64,000 bases of DNA from Faecalicatena contorta (GTDB lineage: Bacteria > Bacillota > Clostridia > Lachnospirales > Lachnospiraceae). The notes beneath the pieces are model-generated. The model ran no database searches. It had not been told where the DNA came from and saw nothing but the letters and a program-made list of their open reading frames with translations. This document shows, piece by piece, positions 17,796-26,084 of this stretch. Position numbers and translations under genes: made by a program. The stretch is from NCBI RefSeq assembly GCF_021531895.1, contig NZ_JAFBIX010000003.1:53585-117584 (forward strand). The letters are read 5' to 3'. Each line of letters starts with the position of its first letter. Positions within the stretch are counted from its first letter, which is position 1.

Positions 17796-18890
17796 ATGAA
17801 ACATAAAATTGGTTTTATCGGTCTGGGACTTATCGGTGGTTCTATCGCAAAAGCAATCCGGCAGTACTATCCTGAATACGAAATTGTCGCTTTTGATAAA
17901 AATAAGGAAACTTTGGCGCTGGCAACCCAGGAATCTATTATTGATGTGGCTGCAACTACTATTGATGATAACTTCAATCACTGTAATTACATCTTTTTAT
18001 GTACACCAGTATCGTTTAATACAGCCTATCTGAAGCAGTTAACCAATTATCTGCATGAAGATTGTATTCTTACGGATGTTGGCAGTGTAAAGTCGAGTAT
18101 CCATAAGGAAGTAGAGGCTCTTGGCATTGAAGAATATTTTATCGGCGGCCACCCTATGGCTGGTTCTGAAAAAAGTGGTTTTATCAATTCTAAAGCTATG
18201 CTGATTGAAAATGCATATTATGTGCTGACTCCAACCAGGAAGGTATCGCAGGAAAAGACAGATGCCTATGTCAAGTTTGTTGAAAGTCTGCGTTCTATCC
18301 CGATTATACTGGATTATCAGGAACATGATTATGCGACCGGAACAATCAGTCATCTGCCGCATATCATTGCTTCTACACTGGTCAATTTTGTCCGGGATAC
18401 GGATACAAAAAATGAATTAATGAAGAATCTTGCTGCCGGAGGATTTAAAGATATTACTCGTATTGCTTCTTCTTCACCGACTATGTGGCAGCATATCTGT
18501 TTAAAAAACAAAGAGAATATTTCTCATATCCTTGGAGAATATATACATTCGCTTGAAAAAGCAAAAATGCTGATCGACCAGGAAGATGAACATGCACTGT
18601 ACAATATGTTTGATTCATCCAGAAATTACCGTAACTCTATCCCAGATGTGTCTGCCGGTCCGATCAAGAAAACATTTGCTGTCTATTGTGATATTATTGA
18701 TGAAGCAGGCGGAATCGCTGCCATTGCTACAATTCTTGCATCCAACAATCTGAACATCAAGAATATTGGAATCGTAAATAACAGAGAATTTGAAGAAGGG
18801 GTTCTGCGTATAGAATTCTACGACGAAGGTTCTTCCAAAAAAGCCGCAGAATTATTGCAGAAATTCAGGTATATTGTTTATGAGCGTTAA
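17796..18890 (+). CDS. tyrA: Prephenate dehydrogenase with C-terminal ACT domain
   Basis: Converts prephenate to 4-hydroxyphenylpyruvate with NAD(P) in tyrosine synthesis. 364 residues. The N-terminal Rossmann motif is GFIGLGLIGGSIAKA (residues 5-19). GGHPMAGSEKSGF (near residue 115) and SHLPHIIAS carry the conserved catalytic-site His residues. From about residue 290 an ACT domain follows (GGIAAIATILASNNLNIKNI), which usually senses tyrosine. ATG 17796 follows AAAGGAGG. The last 11 nt overlap the start of aroA. Confidence 0.95.
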   Translation: MKHKIGFIGLGLIGGSIAKAIRQYYPEYEIVAFDKNKETLALATQESIIDVAATTIDDNFNHCNYIFLCTPVSFNTAYLKQLTNYLHEDCILTDVGSVKSSIHKEVEALGIEEYFIGGHPMAGSEKSGFINSKAMLIENAYYVLTPTRKVSQEKTDAYVKFVESLRSIPIILDYQEHDYATGTISHLPHIIASTLVNFVRDTDTKNELMKNLAAGGFKDITRIASSSPTMWQHICLKNKENISHILGEYIHSLEKAKMLIDQEDEHALYNMFDSSRNYRNSIPDVSAGPIKKTFAVYCDIIDEAGGIAAIATILASNNLNIKNIGIVNNREFEEGVLRIEFYDEGSSKKAAELLQKFRYIVYER

Positions 18891-20178
18891 AAAAATTAAT
18901 CCAACTACCAATTTAAAAGGGAAAATTCATATACCGGGAGATAAGTCTATCTCTCATCGTTCCGTTATGTTTGGTTCTATCGCCCTTGGCACTACGGAAA
19001 TCACCCATTTTCTAAATGGCGCAGATTGTCTATCTACCATTGACTGTTTTCGAAAACTTGGCGTCGATATCGAACAACGCCCAGATTGTATTCTGGTTCA
19101 CGGAAAAGGACTGCATGGTCTGTCAGCCCCCGCTGATATATTAAATGTAGGGAACAGCGGAACAACCACTCGTTTAATGTCCGGTATTCTGGCCGGGCAA
19201 GAATTTACTTCTGTGATGTCCGGCGACGATTCTCTGAATTCTCGTCCCATGGGCAGAATCATGAAACCATTGAACAGTATGGGAGCTCACATTACCAGTA
19301 TTCACGGAAATAATTGTGCTCCTTTAAAAATAGAGCCGGGCAATCTGCATGGTATTGATTATCAATCACCCGTTGCATCTGCACAGGTTAAATCTGCCGT
19401 CCTTCTGGCAGGACTTTACGCAGACGGTACCACTTCTGTTACCGAACCTGCTTTGTCTCGTAATCATACAGAACTCATGTTAAAGAGCTTTGGCGCTGAC
19501 ATTTCCTCTGTTCAACATACTGATGGAACTGCCACTGCACATATTGCTCCATGCAAAGAATTATATGCACAAAAAATACAGGTCCCTGGAGACATCTCTT
19601 CTGCAGCATATTTTATTGCAGCCGCACTTTTAGTCCCAGGCTCAGAGTTGTTGATTCAAAATGTAGGAATCAACCCGACTCGCGCCGGTATCTTAAAAGT
19701 ATGTCAGGACATGGGCGCTGACATTACTTATCTGAATCAGAAAAATGCCGGTGGTGAACCAACTGCTGACCTTTTAGTCAAATACAGTCATCTCCACGGA
19801 ACCACTATTAAAGGTAGCATGATTCCCACACTAATTGATGAAATTCCAATGATTGCCGTAATGGCTGCACATGCCGAAGGTACTACAGTGATTAAGGATG
19901 CTGCTGAATTGAAAGTAAAAGAAACCAATCGGATTGATACCGTCACAGAAGGACTAAAAGCCATGGGCGCTGAGATAATTCCAACCGATGACGGCATGAT
20001 CATTGAAGGCGGAACATCTCTTACCGGTGCCCACATCCAAAGCTATCTCGATCATCGAATCGCCATGGCATTTGCAATTGCAGGCCTTACCGCACAAGGA
20101 GAGACAATCATTGAAAACAGCCAGTGTGTAGATGTATCATATCCCGAATTCTTTACAACACTGGAATCTCTCCAATAG
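18880..20178 (+). CDS. aroA: 3-phosphoshikimate 1-carboxyvinyltransferase (EPSP synthase)
   Basis: Transfers enolpyruvyl from PEP to shikimate-3-phosphate. Starting at ATG 18880 the product has 432 residues. Signatures are GDKSISHRSVMFG near residue 22, GNSGTTTRLMSG near residue 90, the active-site DEIPMIAVMAA, KETNRID, and DHRIAMAF near the C-terminus. A TTG at 18874 is an alternative start, but the AGGT box suits the ATG better. It is translationally coupled to tyrA. The G of its TAG stop is the first base of structured element 1. Confidence 0.96.
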   Translation: MSVKKINPTTNLKGKIHIPGDKSISHRSVMFGSIALGTTEITHFLNGADCLSTIDCFRKLGVDIEQRPDCILVHGKGLHGLSAPADILNVGNSGTTTRLMSGILAGQEFTSVMSGDDSLNSRPMGRIMKPLNSMGAHITSIHGNNCAPLKIEPGNLHGIDYQSPVASAQVKSAVLLAGLYADGTTSVTEPALSRNHTELMLKSFGADISSVQHTDGTATAHIAPCKELYAQKIQVPGDISSAAYFIAAALLVPGSELLIQNVGINPTRAGILKVCQDMGADITYLNQKNAGGEPTADLLVKYSHLHGTTIKGSMIPTLIDEIPMIAVMAAHAEGTTVIKDAAELKVKETNRIDTVTEGLKAMGAEIIPTDDGMIIEGGTSLTGAHIQSYLDHRIAMAFAIAGLTAQGETIIENSQCVDVSYPEFFTTLESLQ

Positions 20179-20494
20179 GAATTTAGATGAGTTTGTTGGT
20201 GATTGGGATGTGTACGGCGCAAGAGAGCTGGATAGGCTGGTCCGTATCCGACATCCTTCGCCAAGAATCCATAACAGAAAAAAGAGTTGCAATTTCGTGA
20301 CCGGACTGATTCACCGAGAAATTTGAATAATTTCTCGATTCAGCAGTCCTTTCGAATTTGGCTGGATGCCAAATTCTCACACGGAATTGCAACTCTTTTT
20401 CTGTAACGGATTCTATCGCTTGGCTAAACGGATACGGACCAGCCTATCCAACTCCCTTGCGCCTGACATTCCCAATTACTGAACGAACTCATCT
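20178..20494 (+). repeat. Structured palindromic element, copy 1 (downstream of aroA)
   Basis: A 317-bp element starting GGAATTTAGATGAGTT and ending CTCATCT. Its arms pair almost throughout: the terminal AGATGAGTT/AACTCATCT, then a perfect 22-bp helix 20229-20250 with 20429-20450, then GAGTTGCAATT/AATTGCAACTC. The apex branches into hairpin A (GGACTG 20303-20308 with CAGTCC 20344-20349, inner CGAGAAATT with AATTTCTCG) and hairpin B (GAATTTGGC 20354-20362 with GCCAAATTC 20368-20376). An asymmetric internal loop holds CCTTCGCCAAGAATCC. Open frames on both strands exist only because the arms mirror each other. Function unknown. Confidence 0.9.
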
Positions 20495-20576
20495 GCGGGA
20501 AATCCCTGGCGAGAAGCGTAATGGGGAGCGGTGTTTTTATACTATTCATCATTATTTCAATGGAAGAATCAGTTAG

Positions 20577-20642
20577 TTATTCTGCCAGTTTTTTGACAAT
20601 ATCTTTACTATGCCCATCTGCATGACGCGCAGGAATCCACCC
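20577..20642 (-). pseudogene. Possible gene remnant between the two structured elements (C-terminal peptide)
   Basis: A minus-strand frame reads WIPARHADGHSKDIVKKLAE followed by a stop at 20577-20579. It looks like the C-terminus of a real protein, but it is cut off upstream exactly where element 2 begins. I do not recognise the family. The rest of the 149-bp spacer (20495-20642) shows nothing I can assign. Confidence 0.35.
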
Positions 20643-20955
20643 TGATGAGGAAGTTGCGGACTTGGGGGATGTCAGGCGAGAAGATGGATGGGATGGTTTC
20701 CATTCGTTGGACAAGCGATAGAATCCGTTACAGGAAAAGAAGCAGGTATTTCGCGCGAAGATCTGGCATCAAGCCAGATCTGAGAAGGCTGCTGAGCCTC
20801 GAAATCATCAAGATTTTGGGGCGAATCAGCCTGGTCACAAAATATCTGCTTCTTTTCCTGTTATGGATTCTAAGCGAAGGACTCCGCAATGGAAACCATC
20901 CCATCCATCCTCTCGCCGTACACTCCTCAATCACAAACTAACTCATCTAAATTCC
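20643..20955 (-). repeat. Structured palindromic element, copy 2 (downstream of the SpoIIE-like gene)
   Basis: The same element in opposite orientation. Read on the minus strand, it starts GGAATTTAGATGAGTT 2 nt after the stop of the phosphatase gene and ends CTCATC. A perfect 22-bp helix pairs 20683-20704 with 20888-20909, using a sequence quite different from copy 1. Hairpin B is AGATCTGGC (20759-20767) with GCCAGATCT (20773-20781). Hairpin A is closed by AGGCTG (20786-20791) and CAGCCT (20827-20832). The differences between copies in A and B fall at paired positions and keep pairing. The loop sequences CCTTCGC, AGAATCCATAACAG and CTGTAACGGATTCTATCGCTTG are conserved in both copies. Confidence 0.9.
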
Positions 20956-20957
20956 CA

Positions 20958-22130
20958 TCAATAATATTGCACATGTACATTTTTCCCTAGATGTTCTACG
21001 CATTCTTTTAACTGTTCCACCAGGTTCATCCTGACGCTCAGATTGAATGGCAGATTGGAGTTCTGATGTGCCACATTCATGGCTTTTCCTACGAACAGAT
21101 TCAATTCTGTACATTCTTCGATAATATATTTTGCCAGTTTTGCCGCTCCATTATCTGCATCGAGTTCTTCGAAGAATAATTCGTCAAATGCATCCTGTTC
21201 GTATCGTTTTAATAATCCCAGGGCTTTCCCTATTGTAAGCACACCTTCCGTTACAAGGTCAAGACCTTCTATCGTTGCTGTTGGCGGAACTGTTGGATCT
21301 GCATAATTTAACGAGGTTATGATCTCTTTTTTCAGTACTCTGGCTATGATATTCGCACTGGTACCTCCGCAGACAATCTTTTTACCTTCCTGTGCCATAA
21401 AATCACGTACCACACGCTCATCGTCTTCTTTATGTGTAGGTGGTCCGGTAAAAATATTAATAATCCGACGTTCGATGACCCTTGCAACTGCAACGGTTGT
21501 ATCGTCCCCTGGTTTCTGCCCATACAGATCATCACATGCCTGACTTAGCATAGCGGCAAGGCGTGAAGCTGACAATGTCTGCTTTGTACATTTCAGCGTA
21601 TATTCGGCCATATTTTCCCAGGTCCATCCAAAATTCAGTAATTCCCCGACTCCTGCATAGATAACACCATCACTCATGAGTACAAAACAGTCTTTTAGCT
21701 GCACTTGAAAACGATACTCTCGAATGGTCTTTCCTTCTATCACTCTTTCTTTATAAGGATAATTTACAATCTTTCCATCTCTTACAAATACACACAGCGG
21801 GTTATCATATTCTACCAGATATGCTTCTCCATTGCAGAAAATCTGCAAAATACTAAAGGTTGCATATGCTACTTCTCTGACTTTACAGACTGGTAAGGTC
21901 TTAGCAATGGTATCGACACATGCATCAATAGAAGCACCTTCCAAAAACATTGTCCCAAGGATCTTGGAAGTCAAAGTCGCAAGGATGTTCGCTTTTACAC
22001 CGCTACCCATTCCATCTGCAAGAATCACGATTTCTGAATCTTCTGTCGACAACACTTCCACCTTGTCTCCACATAGTTCTTCGTGGTGTTTATTCAGACT
22101 TTTCCAAGATATATCTACACTTACACTCAT
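20958..22130 (-). CDS. SpoIIE/PP2C-type serine phosphatase linked to the sensory hydrogenase
   Basis: 390 residues. The N-terminal half is a SpoIIE-like PP2C domain: VILADGMGSGVKAN near residue 40 and VLMSDGVIYAG near residue 155 hold metal-binding Asp residues, and GDDTTVAVARV closes the domain near residue 215. The second half begins IFTGPPTHKEDDERVV and includes EGKKIVCGGTSANI; I know no name for it. The start ATG 22130 follows GAGGAAGAG and lies 1 nt after the hydrogenase-like gene. Such phosphatases accompany group C [FeFe] hydrogenases, suggesting a phospho-relay output from an H2-sensing protein. The substrate is unknown. Confidence 0.88.
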   Translation of the reverse strand: MSVSVDISWKSLNKHHEELCGDKVEVLSTEDSEIVILADGMGSGVKANILATLTSKILGTMFLEGASIDACVDTIAKTLPVCKVREVAYATFSILQIFCNGEAYLVEYDNPLCVFVRDGKIVNYPYKERVIEGKTIREYRFQVQLKDCFVLMSDGVIYAGVGELLNFGWTWENMAEYTLKCTKQTLSASRLAAMLSQACDDLYGQKPGDDTTVAVARVIERRIINIFTGPPTHKEDDERVVRDFMAQEGKKIVCGGTSANIIARVLKKEIITSLNYADPTVPPTATIEGLDLVTEGVLTIGKALGLLKRYEQDAFDELFFEELDADNGAAKLAKYIIEECTELNLFVGKAMNVAHQNSNLPFNLSVRMNLVEQLKECVEHLGKNVHVQYY

Positions 22131-22131
22131 C

Positions 22132-23844
22132 TTACTCTTCCTCTTCAAACAGAATTGAATCTCTCAGTTTTGACAAGGTCACTTTCGTCTCAGCTGTGGT
22201 TTCTCCCAAAAGTCCGGCAATCTCCTGTGCTACCATCATCTGTTTATCAATTACTTTCTGTGCCATTTCTACAGTTTCCATCTTCAAATTATAATGCTGT
22301 AATTTTGCTTTTTCTTCCTTTGTAATATCCTGATAAGTCACAAGCACAGATTCAATACTTTCAATATATACGATCGACTCAATGACGGTTAATTTCACAG
22401 ATTCAAGATTAATCTTCTTCCGAGCGACCTGCTGCTTGTTTCTTAGAGCCTCTTCAATATCCAGCGCATCTACAAATTCAAAGATATACCGTTCCAGTGC
22501 CTCTTCCCGTGATACACCCAGCATCTCCTGCGCTTTTTTATTACACTCCCGTATCCTCAGATCTTTATCAACGATAAGAATCATATTCGGTGTCACATCC
22601 ATGACAACATTAGACATGGATTCTGCCTGGGCAACCGCATATGGAAGACACATACTGATCTCCGCTTTTTTCTGGTATACTGCCAGGGCTTTTGCACGAC
22701 AAGTCGGATAACCGCATGCTCCACAGTTCAGCTCATCTGACTTCGTATATTTTCCCATTGCATGAAGAATTGTTTTCATTTCCTGATCTGAAGGCATCGG
22801 ATCTTCTACACGTCGATCTGTAAATGTTTTATGAAGTTGGATACCATTTCCGTCAATCTCTGTTGCTTCCTCCCTGTGAGCCACCTGATCTTCTACATCC
22901 ATCTTAGCACGGATCAGCGACTGATTCCATTTATCAGATGCAGGACCCTTAATACATCCGCCTTCGCAGACATTCACTTCAAAAAAGCTATGTTGAATAT
23001 CACCCTTTTTCAGTTCATCAAATAACTCCATACAGGCTTTCAGCCCATCAATATGTATTTTATAATAATTATCTTCTATAGAGCTTGCCCGGACAGATTG
23101 AATGATACCGCCGCTGATCGGATAGAGCTGATTAACTCTAGGACTCGGATTCCCCATCGGTCTGTCCTCACACTGATGGATATCGATACCTTCTGCTTTC
23201 CACCATTTTACTATTTCCTCAAATGTAAGGATCGCATCTATCGCTCCGCAAACACGTTCATCCCCAATCGCTTCTTCTTTTTTTGCAATACAAGGTCCCA
23301 GGAATACAACCTTGACATCTTCTCCATAAATCTTTTTTATCAAACGGCCATGCGCAATCATCGGAGAAACGACTGGCGCCATCATCGGCACAAGCTCCGG
23401 ATAATATTTTTCGATCAGATCATTGACACTTGGACAGCAGGTGGTAATGATATTCGTCATCTCTCCTGCTTTCAGAAGCTTCCAGTATTCCTTCGTGACA
23501 AGTGCGGCACCTTCTGCCGTCTCACGCACTTCATAAAATCCAAGTTTCTGAAGTGCATCCACAATCTGTCCCGGTCTGTCATATTCCAGGACTCCCAGAT
23601 AAGAAGGAGCAATCGATATGATCGTCTTCATTCCCTGGCGCAGGTATCCTTTCACACGTTCTATATCACTGGCAAATGTTTTTGCATTCTGCGGACAGAC
23701 CTCCAGACAATGTCCACAATTTATGCAATGATTCTTCATAATATGTGCCTGCTCATTCTCTACAGAAATTGCCTTCACTTCACAATAACGCACACATTTA
23801 TAGCAATGTTTACAACTCGCATCCTTGAAATCAATTACTCGCAC
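22132..23844 (-). CDS. Putative sensory [FeFe] hydrogenase with PAS domain (HydS type, group C)
   Basis: 570 residues. The N-terminus has two 4Fe-4S motifs (CKHCYKCVRYC; CINCGHCLEVCP). The H-cluster domain has L1 TTCCPSVND, L2 GPCIAKKEE and L3 VCEGGCIKGP. Next is a Cys-rich domain (CGACGYPTCRAKA, near residue 405), then a PAS domain (about residues 430-540) and a coiled C-terminus. The L1 and L3 forms differ from the catalytic TSCSPGW and GCPGGCVNGGG of HndD in this window. The gene starts with GTG at 23844 after GGAGG and overlaps the upstream 2Fe-2S gene by 10 nt. The domain plan and phosphatase neighbour indicate H2 or redox sensing rather than bulk catalysis. Confidence 0.9.
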   Translation of the reverse strand: MRVIDFKDASCKHCYKCVRYCEVKAISVENEQAHIMKNHCINCGHCLEVCPQNAKTFASDIERVKGYLRQGMKTIISIAPSYLGVLEYDRPGQIVDALQKLGFYEVRETAEGAALVTKEYWKLLKAGEMTNIITTCCPSVNDLIEKYYPELVPMMAPVVSPMIAHGRLIKKIYGEDVKVVFLGPCIAKKEEAIGDERVCGAIDAILTFEEIVKWWKAEGIDIHQCEDRPMGNPSPRVNQLYPISGGIIQSVRASSIEDNYYKIHIDGLKACMELFDELKKGDIQHSFFEVNVCEGGCIKGPASDKWNQSLIRAKMDVEDQVAHREEATEIDGNGIQLHKTFTDRRVEDPMPSDQEMKTILHAMGKYTKSDELNCGACGYPTCRAKALAVYQKKAEISMCLPYAVAQAESMSNVVMDVTPNMILIVDKDLRIRECNKKAQEMLGVSREEALERYIFEFVDALDIEEALRNKQQVARKKINLESVKLTVIESIVYIESIESVLVTYQDITKEEKAKLQHYNLKMETVEMAQKVIDKQMMVAQEIAGLLGETTAETKVTLSKLRDSILFEEEE

Positions 23845-24086
23845 GTTTCAGCCTCCTTCAATATCACCTCATTAAAGAAATCTTCTGCATCTTCCGGCTT
23901 CACATGATAGATTCTGTCTTTGATCTTGATACTGACACCTTTGGAACATGCTCCCATACAAAATGAACCACTCAACTCAATATCAACTTTTGTCTCATAC
24001 TCCTTGACCAGTCTGGTCAGTGTCTCAATCACACTCTTGGAGCCGCGCACATGGCAGGAACTCCCGATACATATCAGAACCTTCAT
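23835..24086 (-). CDS. Thioredoxin-like 2Fe-2S ferredoxin
   Basis: An 83-residue protein with the four-cysteine pattern CIGSSCHVRGS and FCMGACSKG, as in the NuoE/HndA C-terminal fold. It probably passes electrons to or from the adjacent sensory hydrogenase. ATG 24086 follows AAAGGAGG. It is the first gene of the three-gene operon ferredoxin - HydS - phosphatase. Confidence 0.88.
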   Translation of the reverse strand: MKVLICIGSSCHVRGSKSVIETLTRLVKEYETKVDIELSGSFCMGACSKGVSIKIKDRIYHVKPEDAEDFFNEVILKEAETCE

Positions 24087-24153
24087 AGTTACCTCCTTTT
24101 CCCGCTAAATCCGTTCTGAACAACACTTCAATCACTTCGTGTTCTCAGTGTCC

Positions 24154-24159
24154 ATTATA
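24154..24159 (-). promoter_or_regulatory. -10 element of the sensory hydrogenase operon
   Basis: TATAAT on the minus strand, about 70 nt before the 2Fe-2S gene. The -35 region (TTCCAT at 17-bp spacing) is poor. Upstream, CTGCCGG and CCGGCAG (about 24211-24260) form an inverted repeat of unknown role. Confidence 0.45.
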
Positions 24160-24271
24160 TCATTTTTTATTTGAAAATGGAATTGTTGACAGACTATTTG
24201 CCTGAATAAACTGCCGGCATTCTTCAGATTGATATACCTGCAGAATCTATTTCCGGCAGCATAGACATTCA

Positions 24272-24300
24272 AAAACAGCAGCCATACAGACTGCTGTTTT
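24272..24300 (-). terminator. Terminator of the hnd operon
   Basis: AAAACAGCAG pairs with CTGCTGTTTT. In minus-strand reading the stem follows the hydrogenase stop by about 27 nt and runs into T residues. Confidence 0.8.
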
Positions 24301-24326
24301 TAATCATAATAATTATTAGTATGCGT

Positions 24327-26069
24327 TTAATTAATGGTTCTCTTTACATAAGATGTATGTAAGGTTTCATGCGCTTTATGGCTTCCTGGCTCTCCAAGAT
24401 ACTCTTCATAAAGCTTCTTAATTGCCGGATTCTCGTGTGACTTACGAATCGGTTTTGCAGCATCGTTCTTATACAATACGCTTGCACGGATACCGCGTAC
24501 ATCAGTAAAGTTGCGCACCTCACCAGATACCTGCGGCTGTCCGCCTCCGTTAACACATCCGCCAGGGCATCCCATGATCTCAATGAACTGGTAATCTGCT
24601 TCACCGGATTTTACTTTATTCAGAAGTTCTCTTGCATTGCCAAGGCCAGATGCAACTGCAACTTTCACATCCATGCCTGCCACATTATAAGAAGCTTCTT
24701 TGATACCCTGTGTTCCACGAACATCTGTAAATTCAAGATTTGCCAGTTCTTCTCCAGTCAGAACTTCAACCGCTGTACGAAGAGCAGCCTCCATAACACC
24801 ACCAGTTGCACCAAAGATAACACCTGCACCTGTAGACTCTCCCATCGGATCATCGAAATCCTCATCCGGAAGTGCGGTAAAGTCAATACCACAGCGTTTG
24901 ATCAGTCTTGCAAGCTCTCTTGTAGTAATCGCGATATCTACATCAGGTACCCCTGCTGCATTCTGATCATCTCTTCCGATCTCAAATTTCTTAGCAGTAC
25001 ATGGCATAACACTGACAGATACAATCTTCTTAGGATCAATTCCTTCTTTTTCAGCGAAATAGGTCTTCAGCATTGCACCAAACATCTGCTGTGGTGATTT
25101 ACAGCTTGACAGATTCTCTGTCATATCCGGGAAGTAATGCTCACAGTATTTGATCCATCCTGGAGAACAAGAGGTAATCATCGGGAGAACGCCGCCATTC
25201 TTGATACGATCAAGAAGTTCCGTTGCCTCTTCCATAATTGTAAGGTCTGCTGCCCAGTCTGTATCGAATACTTTATCGAATCCGATTCTACGCAGCGCTG
25301 CTACCATCTTACCTTCTACATCAGTTCCCATTGGATATCCGAATTCTTCACCAAGACCTGCACGAACAGATGGTGCTGTCTGAACAACTACATATTTTTC
25401 CGAATCTGCAATCGCATCAATGATCTGCTTCGTGTAATCTTTCTCATATAATGCACCTGTTGGACAGACAGCAATACACTGACCACAGGATACACAACTG
25501 GTCTCACCCAGCCCCATGCCAAATGGAGAGCCGATCATAGTAGCAAATCCTCGATTATTAGTACCGATTACGCCAATTCCCTGTACTTTCTCACATGTTG
25601 CAACACACCGACGGCATAAGATACATTTATTATTATCACGAACCATATGTGCTGCGGAATCATCCAGTTCATAATGATTCATAGCACCTTTGTAATAATC
25701 TTCATCATCTACGCCATATTCACGGCATAACTGCTGCAGTTCACAGTTACCGCTTCTGACACAAGACAGACATTTTTTCTCATGATTAGAAAGCAAGAGC
25801 TGTAATGTCTTCTTTCTAGACTCGATCAACTTCGGAGTATTCGTATATACTTCCATTCCTTCATTGATCGGATGTACACAGGCTGCTACCAGGTTTCTGG
25901 CACCCTTTACTTCAACTACACACATACGGCATGCGCCGATCTCATTAATTTCTTTTAAATAGCACAAGGTAGGTATTTTAATTCCTGCAAGATGTGCTGC
26001 TTCAAGGATAGTAGAACCTGCAGGAGCTGATACATCAAGGCCATTAATTTTAAGATTAATATTTTCCAT
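24327..26069 (-). CDS. hndD: NADP-reducing/bifurcating [FeFe] hydrogenase, catalytic subunit
   Basis: 580 residues from ATG 26069, chosen because GGAGG lies 9 nt ahead; an ATG at 26078 abuts the GGAGG. Domains in order: 2Fe-2S plant-type (CYLKEINEIGACRMC), His-Cys3 4Fe-4S (HEKKCLSCVRSGNC), two 4Fe-4S clusters (CILCRRCVATC; CVSCGQCIAVCP), then the H-cluster with L1 TSCSPGWIKY, L2 MPCTAKKFE and L3 GCPGGCVNGGGQPQ, plus a small C-terminal domain. It evolves or takes up H2, usually coupling ferredoxin and NAD(P)H in a cytosolic complex with HndA, B and C. Last gene of its operon. Confidence 0.95.
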   Translation of the reverse strand: MENINLKINGLDVSAPAGSTILEAAHLAGIKIPTLCYLKEINEIGACRMCVVEVKGARNLVAACVHPINEGMEVYTNTPKLIESRKKTLQLLLSNHEKKCLSCVRSGNCELQQLCREYGVDDEDYYKGAMNHYELDDSAAHMVRDNNKCILCRRCVATCEKVQGIGVIGTNNRGFATMIGSPFGMGLGETSCVSCGQCIAVCPTGALYEKDYTKQIIDAIADSEKYVVVQTAPSVRAGLGEEFGYPMGTDVEGKMVAALRRIGFDKVFDTDWAADLTIMEEATELLDRIKNGGVLPMITSCSPGWIKYCEHYFPDMTENLSSCKSPQQMFGAMLKTYFAEKEGIDPKKIVSVSVMPCTAKKFEIGRDDQNAAGVPDVDIAITTRELARLIKRCGIDFTALPDEDFDDPMGESTGAGVIFGATGGVMEAALRTAVEVLTGEELANLEFTDVRGTQGIKEASYNVAGMDVKVAVASGLGNARELLNKVKSGEADYQFIEIMGCPGGCVNGGGQPQVSGEVRNFTDVRGIRASVLYKNDAAKPIRKSHENPAIKKLYEEYLGEPGSHKAHETLHTSYVKRTIN

Positions 26070-26084
26070 ATTCTCCATCCTCCA

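Noticed and set aside
20645..20941. Open reading frames of about 98 and 68 codons on both strands inside structured element 2, and similar ones in element 1
   Set aside because: They mirror each other because the DNA is palindromic; peptides are Arg/Leu-rich without family resemblance, and no ribosome binding site fits.
23053..23907. Long plus-strand frame (284 codons) opposite the sensory hydrogenase gene
   Set aside because: Its antisense partner has clear iron-sulfur and H-cluster motifs; the plus-strand peptide shows no domain and is a shadow of that gene.
24211..24260. CTGCCGG/CCGGCAG inverted repeat upstream of the 2Fe-2S gene considered as a second hnd terminator
   Set aside because: It has no adjacent T run, and a better terminator lies at 24272-24300; its role stays open.
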